Of a stretch of 8,613 bases of DNA, positions 1 to 6,801 are shown piece after piece. Source of the DNA: Candidatus Iainarchaeum sp. Lineage in GTDB: Archaea; Iainarchaeota; Iainarchaeia; Iainarchaeales; DTGL01. Within the stretch, counting starts at the first letter, position 1. The number at the start of each line of letters is the position of its first letter. The notes beneath the pieces were generated by a model that was not told where the DNA came from, searched no databases, and saw only the letters and a program-made list of their open reading frames with translations. Location: the NCBI GenBank assembly GCA_017608575.1, contig JAFCFP010000043.1, positions 1 through 8,613 of the forward strand, in the 5' to 3' direction. A program made the translations under genes and the position numbers.

Positions 1-312
1 CGCAATAAAATCGCCGGTTTTCTGTTTTATGATTTCAAGCGGTCTTTGAATACCGTCATAAATTGAGCCAAGCAATCCAGGTCCAAGCTCCACGCTTAAT
101 GGCTCTCCTGTTCCAACAACTGGTTCGCCTGGCATTATTCCGCCTGTTTCTTCGTAAACCTGAATTGTTGCAATGTCTTTGTTGAGTCGAATCACTTCCC
201 CAATTAGGCCCTCTGTTCCGACTCTTACAACATCGTTTATTTTCACTCCCATCATGTTTTTTGCTTCCACAACCGGTCCAGAAATTCTTGAAATAACTCC
301 TTTCACTTCCAT
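1..312 (-). CDS. atpA: A-type ATP synthase catalytic subunit A, N-terminal part (cut by window edge)
   Basis: Catalytic subunit of the A1 head, where ATP is made or hydrolysed at A/B interfaces on the cytoplasmic side. Only the first 104 codons are present; the frame is open to base 1. The protein starts MEVKGVISRISGPVVEA, the typical opening of the N-terminal beta-barrel. It continues with the conserved stretches GLIGEVIRL (residues 35-43), YEETGGIMPGEPV (53-65) and GPGLLGSIYDGIQRPLE (77-93), all hallmarks of A/V-type subunit A. The P-loop and the subunit-A-specific insertion lie outside the window. The ATG at 312 has a GGAGG site 8 bases upstream and begins 22 bases after the atpF stop, consistent with one operon. 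The assignment is very secure; the rest of the gene cannot be judged. Confidence 0.97.
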   Translation of the reverse strand, partial: MEVKGVISRISGPVVEAKNMMGVKINDVVRVGTEGLIGEVIRLNKDIATIQVYEETGGIMPGEPVVGTGEPLSVELGPGLLGSIYDGIQRPLEIIKQKTGDFIA

Positions 313-320
313 TTATTATT

Positions 321-325
321 CCTCC
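321..325 (-). promoter_or_regulatory. Ribosome binding site of atpA
   Basis: GGAGG on the minus strand, 8 bases before the ATG at 312, inside the short atpF-atpA spacer. It supports that start codon and independent ribosome loading for the catalytic subunit. Confidence 0.8.
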
Positions 326-334
326 GTTTAAACA

Positions 335-637
335 TTATTTCACTCCAGTGGCGCGTTTTGTAATCAATTTAAGTAATCCAATTTCCCCCTTTCTCTTATA
401 AGAGGGAACTTCAATCACCATGGGCCTGCGGTGGGTTTCAATAAACCAAGCAAGCCATTGCTTTATTTCATTGCACGACTCATCAACAATAACAAGCCCT
501 GTTTCATTCCTTGAAGCAAGCTCTTCAAATTGCTCTAGCAATTCCTGCCTGTTTTGTGAAGCAATTAATGTGTTTTTAACTCCCGCCAGCCTGAATCCGA
601 GCACTGTTTGCCTGCATCCAAGAACCGCAATTTCCAT
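335..637 (-). CDS. atpF: A-type ATP synthase subunit F
   Basis: Small central-stalk subunit, which sits with D in the rotating axle and influences catalysis. The product is 100 aa, the usual size for the family (about 100). The start MEIAVLGCRQTVLGFRLAG matches the family opening, with GFRLAG at residues 14-19. A LVIVDES strand follows, then a conserved VIEVPS segment near residue 80, before a lysine-rich tail. An in-frame GTG at 646 would add three residues (VCK, with GTG read as Met) and overlap atpC by 8 bases. The ATG at 637 is preferred because it matches the family start and has an AGGTG site 6 bases upstream. With this start the gene begins 1 base after the atpC stop, so translation is probably coupled. 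Confidence 0.95.
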   Translation of the reverse strand: MEIAVLGCRQTVLGFRLAGVKNTLIASQNRQELLEQFEELASRNETGLVIVDESCNEIKQWLAWFIETHRRPMVIEVPSYKRKGEIGLLKLITKRATGVK

Positions 638-638
638 T

Positions 639-1775
639 TTACACACCTATTGCTATTTGTTTTATTCTCTCCTTTGGAATTCCTTCCTTTATTCCGTTAA
701 GTATTGTTTTCAAATTCCTTATTTCGTTCTCCTTCAACACCAGATAAGAAACCATGGGTGTTAAACCAAAAGGTTGTTGAACAAACATTGCCTTAACCTG
801 TTGCAAGTAAAATTTGTCCACTGCTCTTTCCAGTGAACAAAGCCGTTTATTCTTTGAATACTCTCTCAGGGCATCGCTTAAAACAGCATAATATGGAGTG
901 CCTTCGAGCACTGAAATAGCGGAAAGCACATTTCGGCTTTCAGCGAGGGCTTCCAATTTTTTTTCATTAAGAGCATGATAATTTTTGATCAATATGCTCT
1001 TTATTGCTTCAACAGGCAATCCCTCATTGATGCTCCTCAAAGCAATTTTAATATTCAACAAATCAACAAGCATTCCATAAATTTTCTTGATGTTTTTTTC
1101 ATCCCCCATTACTGCTGCGTTTTGGATTGCTTCACCTAGTTGTTGTCTGCTTAGAATGGTTTCATACAAATACTTATCCAGCATTTTTCCATACTCGCTG
1201 GCAGTTGCCTCTGGGGGCAAATCCTTCACCAACTCCTTGTAATGGGTTGCCTTGAGCAATTCAATTACCTCTGCAATATTGCTGGCTTCTTTCAATTTCT
1301 GCAAAAAAGACTCAGAAAGCGGTGCTGGAAAAAGCCAGCCCACTTTTTCACCGGTTTCCTTTGAAGCAATTATTCTCTTAATGTTCTCAATATCGTAACG
1401 CGCGCTCACGATTCTAAAAAACCTCTTCGCTTTTCTTGGACTCATTGAAACAATTTTTTTATAATCAAATGCAAGGTTTAATGAAAGAGCCTGCTCTATT
1501 TCCTCCAAGTCAGTTTTTTCAGCAACAAACCTTTCATAAGTAGTGCCTTCAAAGGAAGCAATTACGTCACGATAATTCATTGCCTCTATTAATTCCCGCA
1601 ACTTGTTCTCGCGCATCATTGTTCCAGCCATTACACGAATGCGTGCCACAGGATAAGCATAAGCAGCAATCGGCAAAAATTGTTTAATGTAGTATGCAAG
1701 AAACAGCAAAGCCCCCCCAATTGCGCCCATCAAAAAGTAACGCAGCATCATTGCGCTGGAAAACAAGTCAACCAT
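639..1775 (-). CDS. atpC: A-type ATP synthase subunit C with an N-terminal membrane segment
   Basis: Subunit C (equivalent to V-ATPase subunit d) is the funnel-shaped adaptor joining the membrane K ring to the central axle D/F. The product is 378 aa, within the family range. The family core begins around residue 38 with AYAYPVARIRVMAG. Further on, FDYKKIVSM (about 103-111) and ARYDIENIKRII (about 125-136) fit the repeated Y-D-xx-N-hK pattern of V-ATPase subunit C/d (PF01992). Before this core is a hydrophobic segment, roughly residues 10-32, that looks like one membrane helix. Some archaeal C subunits carry such a helix and others do not, from memory. The ATG at 1775 lies 4 bases after the atpE stop. 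An AAGGTGA site whose TGA is the atpE stop codon provides the ribosome site. Confidence 0.95.
   Translation of the reverse strand: MVDLFSSAMMLRYFLMGAIGGALLFLAYYIKQFLPIAAYAYPVARIRVMAGTMMRENKLRELIEAMNYRDVIASFEGTTYERFVAEKTDLEEIEQALSLNLAFDYKKIVSMSPRKAKRFFRIVSARYDIENIKRIIASKETGEKVGWLFPAPLSESFLQKLKEASNIAEVIELLKATHYKELVKDLPPEATASEYGKMLDKYLYETILSRQQLGEAIQNAAVMGDEKNIKKIYGMLVDLLNIKIALRSINEGLPVEAIKSILIKNYHALNEKKLEALAESRNVLSAISVLEGTPYYAVLSDALREYSKNKRLCSLERAVDKFYLQQVKAMFVQQPFGLTPMVSYLVLKENEIRNLKTILNGIKEGIPKERIKQIAIGV
644..648 (-). promoter_or_regulatory. Ribosome binding site of atpF (decides the start)
   Basis: AGGTG on the minus strand, inside the last codons of atpC and 6 bases before the ATG at 637. 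It favours that ATG over the GTG at 646, which this motif overlaps. Confidence 0.7.
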
Positions 1776-1779
1776 TGTT

Positions 1780-2358
1780 TCACCTTAATTCCTGCAACTC
1801 TTGCAGCAATTCCTTTTTCAGTTCTCCTTTTTTTTCCTCCAGCAAAGCAGAAAAAGTGCAATCCACTTTTATTTTGCAATCTGCTGATTGTACTATTGCA
1901 CCTGTTTTCACTTTGTTGCTTGCCTTCACTTTCACTTTTTTTCCTTTGAGCGGTTTAAGCTTTACTTTGCCTTTGTCCCTGGCTGACACAAAAACCACAA
2001 TGTTCTTGGAAGGAATTTCTTGCATTGCCTGATTTATAAGGGAATTCATTTTTTTCTCATAACCAGCTTTGGTGGAAATCTCTGAAATGCTTTTTTCCAC
2101 TGATTCAAGTGCAAGCTCCATAACCATGTCAAGTGCTTTGGCTTTCTCTTTTTTTGCCTGCAGTCTTGCAGCAGCAATCAATCTCTGCTTTTCCATTTCC
2201 GCTTCCTTTTGGGCCTTTTCAATTGCTTCACTGGTTATTTTTGCTGCCTTTTTTTCAGCTTCTTGGAGAATTGCCTTTAACTCCTGTTCTTTCTCCTGCT
2301 CAATTTTTTCAATACTTTTTCTAGTGTCTTCCTTTATTTTTTCAATTATGCCATCCAT
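1780..2358 (-). CDS. atpE: A-type ATP synthase subunit E
   Basis: Peripheral stalk subunit that pairs with H and holds the A1 head still against the membrane part. The product is 192 aa, typical for the family. Residues 1 to about 105 are almost entirely charged or alanine-rich helix (EKIEQEKEQELKAILQEAEKKA and similar), as expected for the long coiled coil with H. The C-terminal half (about 106-192) is a mixed alpha/beta globular domain with strand-like NIVVFVSARD and IKVDCTFSALLEEKK, which contacts the head. The start MDGIIEKIKED is usual in the family. It is preceded by GGTG only 3 bases before the ATG, a short spacing. A 39-base gap separates it from atpK, one of the two largest gaps in the operon. 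Confidence 0.93.
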   Translation of the reverse strand: MDGIIEKIKEDTRKSIEKIEQEKEQELKAILQEAEKKAAKITSEAIEKAQKEAEMEKQRLIAAARLQAKKEKAKALDMVMELALESVEKSISEISTKAGYEKKMNSLINQAMQEIPSKNIVVFVSARDKGKVKLKPLKGKKVKVKASNKVKTGAIVQSADCKIKVDCTFSALLEEKKGELKKELLQELQELR

Positions 2359-2393
2359 TCACACCATCTTTTAATTTTTTTGAAGAATGCGCT

Positions 2394-2415
2394 GGGCTCA
2401 GAAAGCACCGAGCCC
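2394..2415 (-). other. Stem-loop across the atpK stop codon
   Basis: On the minus strand GGGCTC (2410-2415) and GAGCCC (2394-2399) form a perfect 6-bp stem around a 10-base loop; a G-U pair could add a seventh pair. The stem includes part of the atpK TGA stop. The following RNA is A-rich rather than U-rich, so it is not a classic terminator. It could instead protect the atpK message or mark a processing point. Function is inferred from position only. Confidence 0.45.
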
Positions 2416-2658
2416 CGCAGCAACCACAAAAATTATCAATATTGCTATCACAAAGCCATAGATTGCCTGGGTTTCCGGCAGTGCAACCATTGTCAGCATT
2501 TTTCCAAAGGAATAGTCCTTTTCCGCAACACCACCAGCAGCAGCTGCAGCAGCCATTCCCTGGCCCATTCCTGAACCAGCAGCAGCTATTCCTATTGCCA
2601 AGCCGGCTCCAACCATTATCAATCCAAGGCCGGTTACCATTGCAGGGTCTGCAACCAT
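2398..2658 (-). CDS. atpK: A-type ATP synthase subunit K, membrane rotor-ring proteolipid
   Basis: Rotor-ring (c-like) subunit that carries the transported ion across the membrane. The product is 86 aa, a single two-helix hairpin. Helix 1 is about residues 7-30, followed by a glycine/alanine-rich turn (MAAAAAAGG, 35-43) and helix 2 at about 52-84. The ion-binding carboxylate is E62 in LPETQAIYG (60-68). Q33 in helix 1 together with L60, T63, Q64 and Y67 matches the residues that bind sodium in the Enterococcus hirae K ring, so Na+ coupling is plausible. The ATG at 2658 follows directly after the atpI stop (TAA then ATG) and has a full GGAGGTGA site. That suits a subunit needed in about ten copies per enzyme. 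Confidence 0.97.
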   Translation of the reverse strand: MVADPAMVTGLGLIMVGAGLAIGIAAAGSGMGQGMAAAAAAGGVAEKDYSFGKMLTMVALPETQAIYGFVIAILIIFVVAAGLGAF

Positions 2659-4611
2659 TTACTTCACCTCCCTTTTTTCGGTTAATTTTCTTTTAATGTG
2701 AAAAGGGCTAAACTCGTTTCCAGTGCCCTCATAAAAATATGAAAAAAATTCAACGCAGTGCAACCTGAAAGGGTGAATAAAAGAACTCAACAGATTGAAT
2801 AAAAAATTTGCAAAATGGCCAAAAACCAGGAACAGTATTGCAATTATCCAGCCCACAAATGGAATTCCGGCAATAAGCATTGCAAGCTTGTTAATTGACA
2901 TTGCAATTGCAAACGTTGCCAGACCCAAAGCAACAAGCCTCAAATAGGAAAGAACATTCCCCAAATAACCCGTTACTTTCATCAACCCAAGAGGTCCACC
3001 ATTCCAGAAAAGCAATAACAATGTAAGTCCGACAAGAAAAACTCCCCAGTAAAAGAAAACGCTTTCAGTGTTAGTGTGCAAAACCATTGCTGTGCTGATT
3101 AAAATCACTCCCACTTGAAGAATAATCCATGAAAATTTTTCAGTCAATGCTTTTTTGTATTCCTTTTTTCTCAGGGCTTCCCTTATGCCCATTATTATGC
3201 CGAGATTCAAATGCATTACTCCAACGAAAACAATCACTGCCAAAAAAAGCTTGGCGCCGTTTGCGCTCAACGTATTCACTATTGCAAATTTTTTTGCAAA
3301 GTTCCCAAGGTCGCCGAAAAAAGAACCAAAAATAAAGCCAAAAATTGCAGTGAAGATGCCTCCATGCCATAAAATGTTCGTCAAATGAGCCCAGCCCTCC
3401 TCCTTTTTTCCAAGGGTAAAACGCAAAAACAATCCAAGAGCAATTAGTATTAACCCATAACCCAAATCAGAAAAAGCCAATCCAAAAAAAACAGGAAAAA
3501 GCAATGCAATAAACAGCGTTGGATCAATTGCGTTGTATTCCGGCAAGCCATACATTTTCAGCAAGTATTCATAGTCTCGCACAAAAGGCGGGTTTTTCAG
3601 TTTAATCGGTGCTTCTTTTTCAGTGAAAGGAACCTCTTCAGCATAAAACCTTTCATTTGTTTTTTTTGCCAGAATTTGTCTGAACTTTGACACTTTATCC
3701 AATGGCACGAATGCCTCAAAAGATGCTGTTTTTTCGGTTTTTCCAAAAAAGGAAAGCGCGTGGCTTTTTGATTTTTCAATTTCCAGTAATTCCTGCAAAG
3801 CCAAAAGCCTTGCCTTGTTTTTCCTTGCAAGTTCTCTTGCTTTTTTCAGTTCATTTTTTTGTTGTTGTTTGAGTCTTGCAAGGCTTGATTCAATTTTTGG
3901 AATAAGGTTCTCTATTTTGCCAGTGTATTCAGGCACAGCAATCCTGTCAAAGCCGATTTTTCTAAGCTCTCTAAGAACAGCCTCTGCTTTCTCTGTTTCC
4001 ACTGAAAATAGGACAATTTTTTCCTTTTCACCAATAACCCTGATGAGCCTTGCGTTTTTGGTTTTGGTGATTCTTTCCCTTAGCGCTGGCTCCAATTCAA
4101 CAGGAATCCTGCCGATAACAACTTCAATTCTCTGAAAGCCATGCAATAAATCCATTTCAATGCCGAGCCCCTTAATGGTTTCAAGAACCGATTTTTCCTC
4201 GCTTAGCAAGGCAATCCTTTCATTCAGTGATTTTAGTTTTCTGTCAATGCCTTCAACTTTTTCGGATAAAGGCAATAGAAAGGACAGCACTTTCCTTTCA
4301 AGCCCGCTAAAGTCTTTGGGTTCTTTTTCCCTTTTTGGCTTTCTTTCAAAAAGAAAATCACAAAGCATTGTTTTAATGCTTTTGCTTTGGTTGTGGGCTT
4401 TGAAAAAATTAAGAATTCTTTTGGTCTTTGTTAAATGGAATGATGCAAATTTTTCCCTTTCGCTTATTTCAAATGCTTCGAGTTCTTTTTCTTCAAGGTC
4501 AACCTTTCTAATTTCAAGTAACTCATCCTCATGCAGTTCATCCAGTACTCTTTGAAGGTCTTCCTGCAACAACACAACAGAAAACTTCTTGAACCTCGCA
4601 GGCTTAAGCAT
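2659..4611 (-). CDS. atpI: A-type ATP synthase membrane subunit I (stator a-type subunit)
   Basis: Stator membrane subunit that forms the two ion half-channels against the K ring (V-type ATPase 116-kDa/subunit a family). The product is 650 aa, the normal archaeal length. Residues 1 to about 345 are the cytoplasmic arm, with helical coiled-coil stretches near 104-142 and 233-280. A conserved PPFVRDYEYLLKMYGLP linker (341-357) follows. Hydrophobic membrane segments then run from about 365 to 615, beginning DPTLFIALLFPVFFG. The essential arginine is R558 in LSYLRLVALGLA, equivalent to the yeast Vph1 SYLRLWALSLA arginine. The C-terminus keeps the family pattern RLHCVEFFSYFYEGTGNEF (616-634). The ATG at 4611 overlaps the end of atpH by 8 bases and has GAGGT nearby upstream, so translation is likely coupled. 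Confidence 0.97.
   Translation of the reverse strand: MLKPARFKKFSVVLLQEDLQRVLDELHEDELLEIRKVDLEEKELEAFEISEREKFASFHLTKTKRILNFFKAHNQSKSIKTMLCDFLFERKPKREKEPKDFSGLERKVLSFLLPLSEKVEGIDRKLKSLNERIALLSEEKSVLETIKGLGIEMDLLHGFQRIEVVIGRIPVELEPALRERITKTKNARLIRVIGEKEKIVLFSVETEKAEAVLRELRKIGFDRIAVPEYTGKIENLIPKIESSLARLKQQQKNELKKARELARKNKARLLALQELLEIEKSKSHALSFFGKTEKTASFEAFVPLDKVSKFRQILAKKTNERFYAEEVPFTEKEAPIKLKNPPFVRDYEYLLKMYGLPEYNAIDPTLFIALLFPVFFGLAFSDLGYGLILIALGLFLRFTLGKKEEGWAHLTNILWHGGIFTAIFGFIFGSFFGDLGNFAKKFAIVNTLSANGAKLFLAVIVFVGVMHLNLGIIMGIREALRKKEYKKALTEKFSWIILQVGVILISTAMVLHTNTESVFFYWGVFLVGLTLLLLFWNGGPLGLMKVTGYLGNVLSYLRLVALGLATFAIAMSINKLAMLIAGIPFVGWIIAILFLVFGHFANFLFNLLSSFIHPFRLHCVEFFSYFYEGTGNEFSPFHIKRKLTEKREVK
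2664..2671 (-). promoter_or_regulatory. Strong ribosome binding site of atpK
   Basis: GGAGGTGA on the minus strand, the full-length complement of the usual 16S rRNA 3' end, lying within the last codons of atpI. Its GGAGG core is 8 bases from the ATG at 2658. It is the best such site in the operon and sits before the gene needing the highest protein yield. Confidence 0.85.
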
Positions 4612-4912
4612 TGAGCAACCTCTTAAATATTATTTTTTTCATTGCGCGGATTTTTTTTCTGCCATTTTTTTCAATTTCCTGTCTTTCCTCCAACGCCTTT
4701 TTTAAAATCCTTTCGGAAAGCATTTTTCCTTCTTTTTTCCCTTTTTTGATTATTTCAATTGCCCTTTCATTTGCTTCCACGCGCACTTTTTTCAGCATTT
4801 CTGCAGCTTTAAGGCGTGCTTTTTCAATCTCTTTCTCCTTGTTTTTTTCCATTCTTTCAATCATTGAGCGGCTTTCCCTTTCAAGTGATTTTATTTCCCT
4901 TAACAATTCCAT
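4604..4912 (-). CDS. atpH: A-type ATP synthase subunit H (peripheral stalk coiled coil)
   Basis: First gene of the operon. H pairs with E to form the peripheral stalks, one end binding subunit I and the other the head. The product is 102 aa and almost wholly helical and charged. It starts MELLREIKSLERESRSMIER and continues with repeated K/E/A/I heptad-like patterns, with no membrane segment. A longer reading from a TTG at 4969 would add 19 residues unlike the family, and that TTG would lie upstream of the inferred transcription start. The ATG at 4912 has a GGTG site 6 bases upstream, so it is chosen. Charged coiled coils give weak family signals, so the name rests partly on its position directly before atpI. 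Confidence 0.87.
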   Translation of the reverse strand: MELLREIKSLERESRSMIERMEKNKEKEIEKARLKAAEMLKKVRVEANERAIEIIKKGKKEGKMLSERILKKALEERQEIEKNGRKKIRAMKKIIFKRLLNA

Positions 4913-4918
4913 TAAAAG

Positions 4919-4922
4919 CACC
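4919..4922 (-). promoter_or_regulatory. Ribosome binding site of atpH (decides the start)
   Basis: GGTG on the minus strand, 6 bases before the ATG at 4912. It supports this start over the upstream TTG at 4969. Confidence 0.6.
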
Positions 4923-4972
4923 AAAACTTTACCAACAAAGGGTTGGGTATAATGAAACCGTCTATCCAAAAG

Positions 4973-4982
4973 TTTTTAAAAA
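4973..4982 (-). promoter_or_regulatory. Probable archaeal promoter (TATA-like box) of the atp operon
   Basis: TTTTTAAAAA on the minus strand in the divergent spacer. At the usual archaeal spacing of about 26 bases, transcription would begin near 4951. That leaves a leader of about 38 bases containing the GGTG site of atpH. A second, weaker AT-rich element (ATTATACC, near 4946-4953) would start the RNA almost on the ribosome site and is less likely. No transcript data are available. Confidence 0.5.
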
Positions 4983-4984
4983 GT

Positions 4985-5032
4985 AGCCAAAAAGCCCATT
5001 ATTCCAATACGAATAATTGCCTTTTTTTGGCT
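4985..5032. repeat. Interrupted inverted repeat between the divergent promoters
   Basis: Two nested perfect arms share one centre. The inner arms are ATTATTC (4998-5004) and GAATAAT (5011-5017) around a 6-base spacer. The outer arms are AGCCAAAAA (4985-4993) and TTTTTGGCT (5024-5032), separated from the inner arms by 4 and 6 unpaired bases. The left end lies 2 bases from the TATA-like box of the atp operon, where the TFB recognition element would be; the right end is about 20 bases from the argS box. It lies upstream of both inferred start sites, so it would act as DNA (operator) rather than as an RNA hairpin. Its role is inferred. Confidence 0.6.
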
Positions 5033-5052
5033 TAAAACCGAAAAAAGATTGG

Positions 5053-5061
5053 TTTTTAAAA
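5053..5061 (+). promoter_or_regulatory. Probable promoter (TATA-like box) of argS
   Basis: TTTTTAAAA preceded by a purine-rich stretch (5041-5049). Its centre is about 26 bases before the ATG at 5083, so transcription would start on or beside that ATG and give a leaderless mRNA. No Shine-Dalgarno motif precedes 5083, which agrees. Confidence 0.55.
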
Positions 5062-5082
5062 GGTTTAATGTATATTCTTTCA

Positions 5083-6786
5083 ATGAATGCTAAAGATGCA
5101 CTTTCAAAGGCAATTTCAAAAGCCACAGGCTTAAGTGAAGAAAAAATAAACACGCTTTTTGAATTGCCTCCAAAAAAAGAATTCGGGGATATTGCGTTTC
5201 CCTGCTTTGCCATTGCAAAAGGAAAAAACCCCACAATAACAGCAAAAGAACTCGCGGAAAAAATAAAGCCCCCAAAAGAAATAAGCAAGGTTAAAGCAGT
5301 TGGCCCATATGTTAATTTTTTCTTGAATGACGCAATCCTTGCAGAGTCCACTCTCTTGGAAATACTTAAAAAAAGGGAAAAATACGGCGCACCAGAAAAG
5401 AAAAGCAAAAAAAAAGTAATGATTGAATACTCTGCGCCGAACACAAACAAGCCCCTGCACTTGGGGCATTTGAGGAACGACAGCATTGGAATGGCTCTAT
5501 CGCGGGTCCTTGAATTTTCAGGGCAAAAAGTAATAAAAGCCAACCTTATAAATGACCGCGGTATTCACATATGCCAAGCAATGCTTGCATACAAAAAATT
5601 CGGAAAAGGAAAAACGCCACAGAGCACTGGCATAAAAGGGGACAAATTTGTCGGTGATTATTATGTCAAATTCAACCAGGAAGCAAAAAACAATCCCACC
5701 CTAAACAAAGAAGCAGCCAAGCTCTTGCAGAAATGGGAAGCCCATGATCCGGCGACAATAGAGTTATGGAAAAAAATGCGCTCTTGGGCGCTTGAAGGAT
5801 TCAAAAAAACATACGCTGAGTTTGGTTCAGAATTTGACCATTTTTTCTTTGAATCAGATTTCTATGACAAAGCAATGCCGCTCATTGAATTGGGGTTAAA
5901 AAAAGGAATATTTTACAAAAACAAAGACGGCGCAATAATTGCAAAACTCAAAGAGTTCGGCCTGCCGGACAAAACAGTGCTTCGCTCAGACGGCACATCA
6001 ATTTATATTTCCAACGATTTGGCTTTAACTAAATTCAAGCAAGAAGAATTCAATTTGGACAGAAATATTTTTGTGGTTGCAAACGAGCAAAACCTTTACT
6101 TCAAGCAATTGTTCAAGATTCTGGAACTGCTGGGATTCAAGTGGGCTTCGGACTGCGAGCACTTGAATTATGGATTGGTTTTATTGCCGGAAGGAAAAAT
6201 GAAATCAAGGGAAGGAAAAGTAATTGATGCAGACGACCTCATTGCAGAAATAAAATCACTCGCGGAAAAAGAGATAAAAAAAAGACATTCAAACTTGGAA
6301 GAAAAAGAAATTAACAAAAGGGCAAAGGCAATAGCGCTTGCGGCAATAAAATTTTCAATGCTTAAAATCCACCACAAAAAAGATTTCACCTTCAATGCAA
6401 AAGAATCACTTTCATTTGAAGGCGAGTCAGGCCCTTATCTTCAATACTCTTATGCTCGAGCCAAAAGCATTCTAAGAAAAGCAGGTGCACGCAAAGGAAA
6501 GCCCGACTTTTCACTGCTTGCAAGCAGTAGGGAAAAAGAATTGCTTAAAAAACTTGGCAGTTTTCCCCAACTCATTAAACGCGTTGCAGAAACCAGTGAA
6601 CTCCACGCGCTTTGCCATTACCTGCTCGGCATAGCGGAAGAATTCAATTCATTCTACCACGAAAAACAAGTGCTAAAAGAAAAAGAAGACATAAGGGAAA
6701 CACGGCTTGCATTGGTTGAAGCTTTTTCAATTGTCCTTTCCACTGGCTTAAAGCTTTTGAACATTCCTGTTATTGAAAGCATGTAA
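5083..6786 (+). CDS. argS: Arginyl-tRNA synthetase
   Basis: Class I aminoacyl-tRNA synthetase that attaches arginine to tRNA-Arg in the cytoplasm. The product is 567 aa, normal length. The N-terminal domain (about 1-95) recognises the tRNA D-loop side. The catalytic domain has the HIGH motif as HLGH (126-129) within EYSAPNTNKPLHLGHLRND. The KMSK loop appears as KMKSREG (372-378) after LLPEGK. The C-terminal DALR-type anticodon-binding domain begins near the SYARAKSILRK stretch and ends with the usual GLKLLNIPVIESM. The ATG at 5083 is chosen because it lies at TATA-to-start distance; an upstream ATG (5068) and TTG (5017) would precede the inferred transcript. The PNTNKPLHLGH and LPEGKMKSREG wording resembles ArgRS of Bacteroidetes and relatives, from memory, hinting at transfer. 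Confidence 0.96.
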   Translation: MNAKDALSKAISKATGLSEEKINTLFELPPKKEFGDIAFPCFAIAKGKNPTITAKELAEKIKPPKEISKVKAVGPYVNFFLNDAILAESTLLEILKKREKYGAPEKKSKKKVMIEYSAPNTNKPLHLGHLRNDSIGMALSRVLEFSGQKVIKANLINDRGIHICQAMLAYKKFGKGKTPQSTGIKGDKFVGDYYVKFNQEAKNNPTLNKEAAKLLQKWEAHDPATIELWKKMRSWALEGFKKTYAEFGSEFDHFFFESDFYDKAMPLIELGLKKGIFYKNKDGAIIAKLKEFGLPDKTVLRSDGTSIYISNDLALTKFKQEEFNLDRNIFVVANEQNLYFKQLFKILELLGFKWASDCEHLNYGLVLLPEGKMKSREGKVIDADDLIAEIKSLAEKEIKKRHSNLEEKEINKRAKAIALAAIKFSMLKIHHKKDFTFNAKESLSFEGESGPYLQYSYARAKSILRKAGARKGKPDFSLLASSREKELLKKLGSFPQLIKRVAETSELHALCHYLLGIAEEFNSFYHEKQVLKEKEDIRETRLALVEAFSIVLSTGLKLLNIPVIESM

Positions 6787-6801
6787 AACAGCATGCTAAG
6801 C

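Noticed and set aside
420..764. Plus-strand open frame opposite atpF and atpC
   Set aside because: It lies fully opposite well-recognised subunit genes, has no family-like motif and no ribosome site; its length follows from the composition of the real genes.
1680..2374. Several plus-strand open frames opposite atpC and atpE
   Set aside because: They are Ser/Phe/Leu-rich mirror translations of Lys/Glu/Ala-rich coiled-coil genes, with no independent support.
2535..2553. Palindromic GCAGCAGCTGCAGC-type stretch within atpK
   Set aside because: It is explained by a run of alanine codons in the turn of the ring subunit, with nothing to suggest a separate function.
4160..4952. Plus-strand open frames opposite atpI and atpH, rich in Ser/Phe and looking hydrophobic
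   Set aside because: They are antisense images of charged helical regions; the minus-strand products match known subunits end to end.
4913..4969. Longer atpH beginning at the TTG at 4969
   Set aside because: The extra 19 residues do not resemble subunit H, the inferred transcript starts near 4951, and the ATG at 4912 has its own GGTG site.
5017..5082. Longer argS beginning at TTG 5017 or ATG 5068
   Set aside because: The extension would cross the TATA-like box or lie before the expected transcript start; ArgRS-like sequence begins at MNAKDALSKAI.
4962..5543. Minus-strand 193-codon open frame over the argS start and the divergent spacer
   Set aside because: It overlaps the conserved ArgRS N-terminal and HLGH regions and has no recognisable domain. 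It would also run through both promoters and the inverted repeat.
6791..6796. GCATGC palindrome just after the argS stop
   Set aside because: It is only 6 bases, with no loop and no following T-run, too short to call a terminator or operator.
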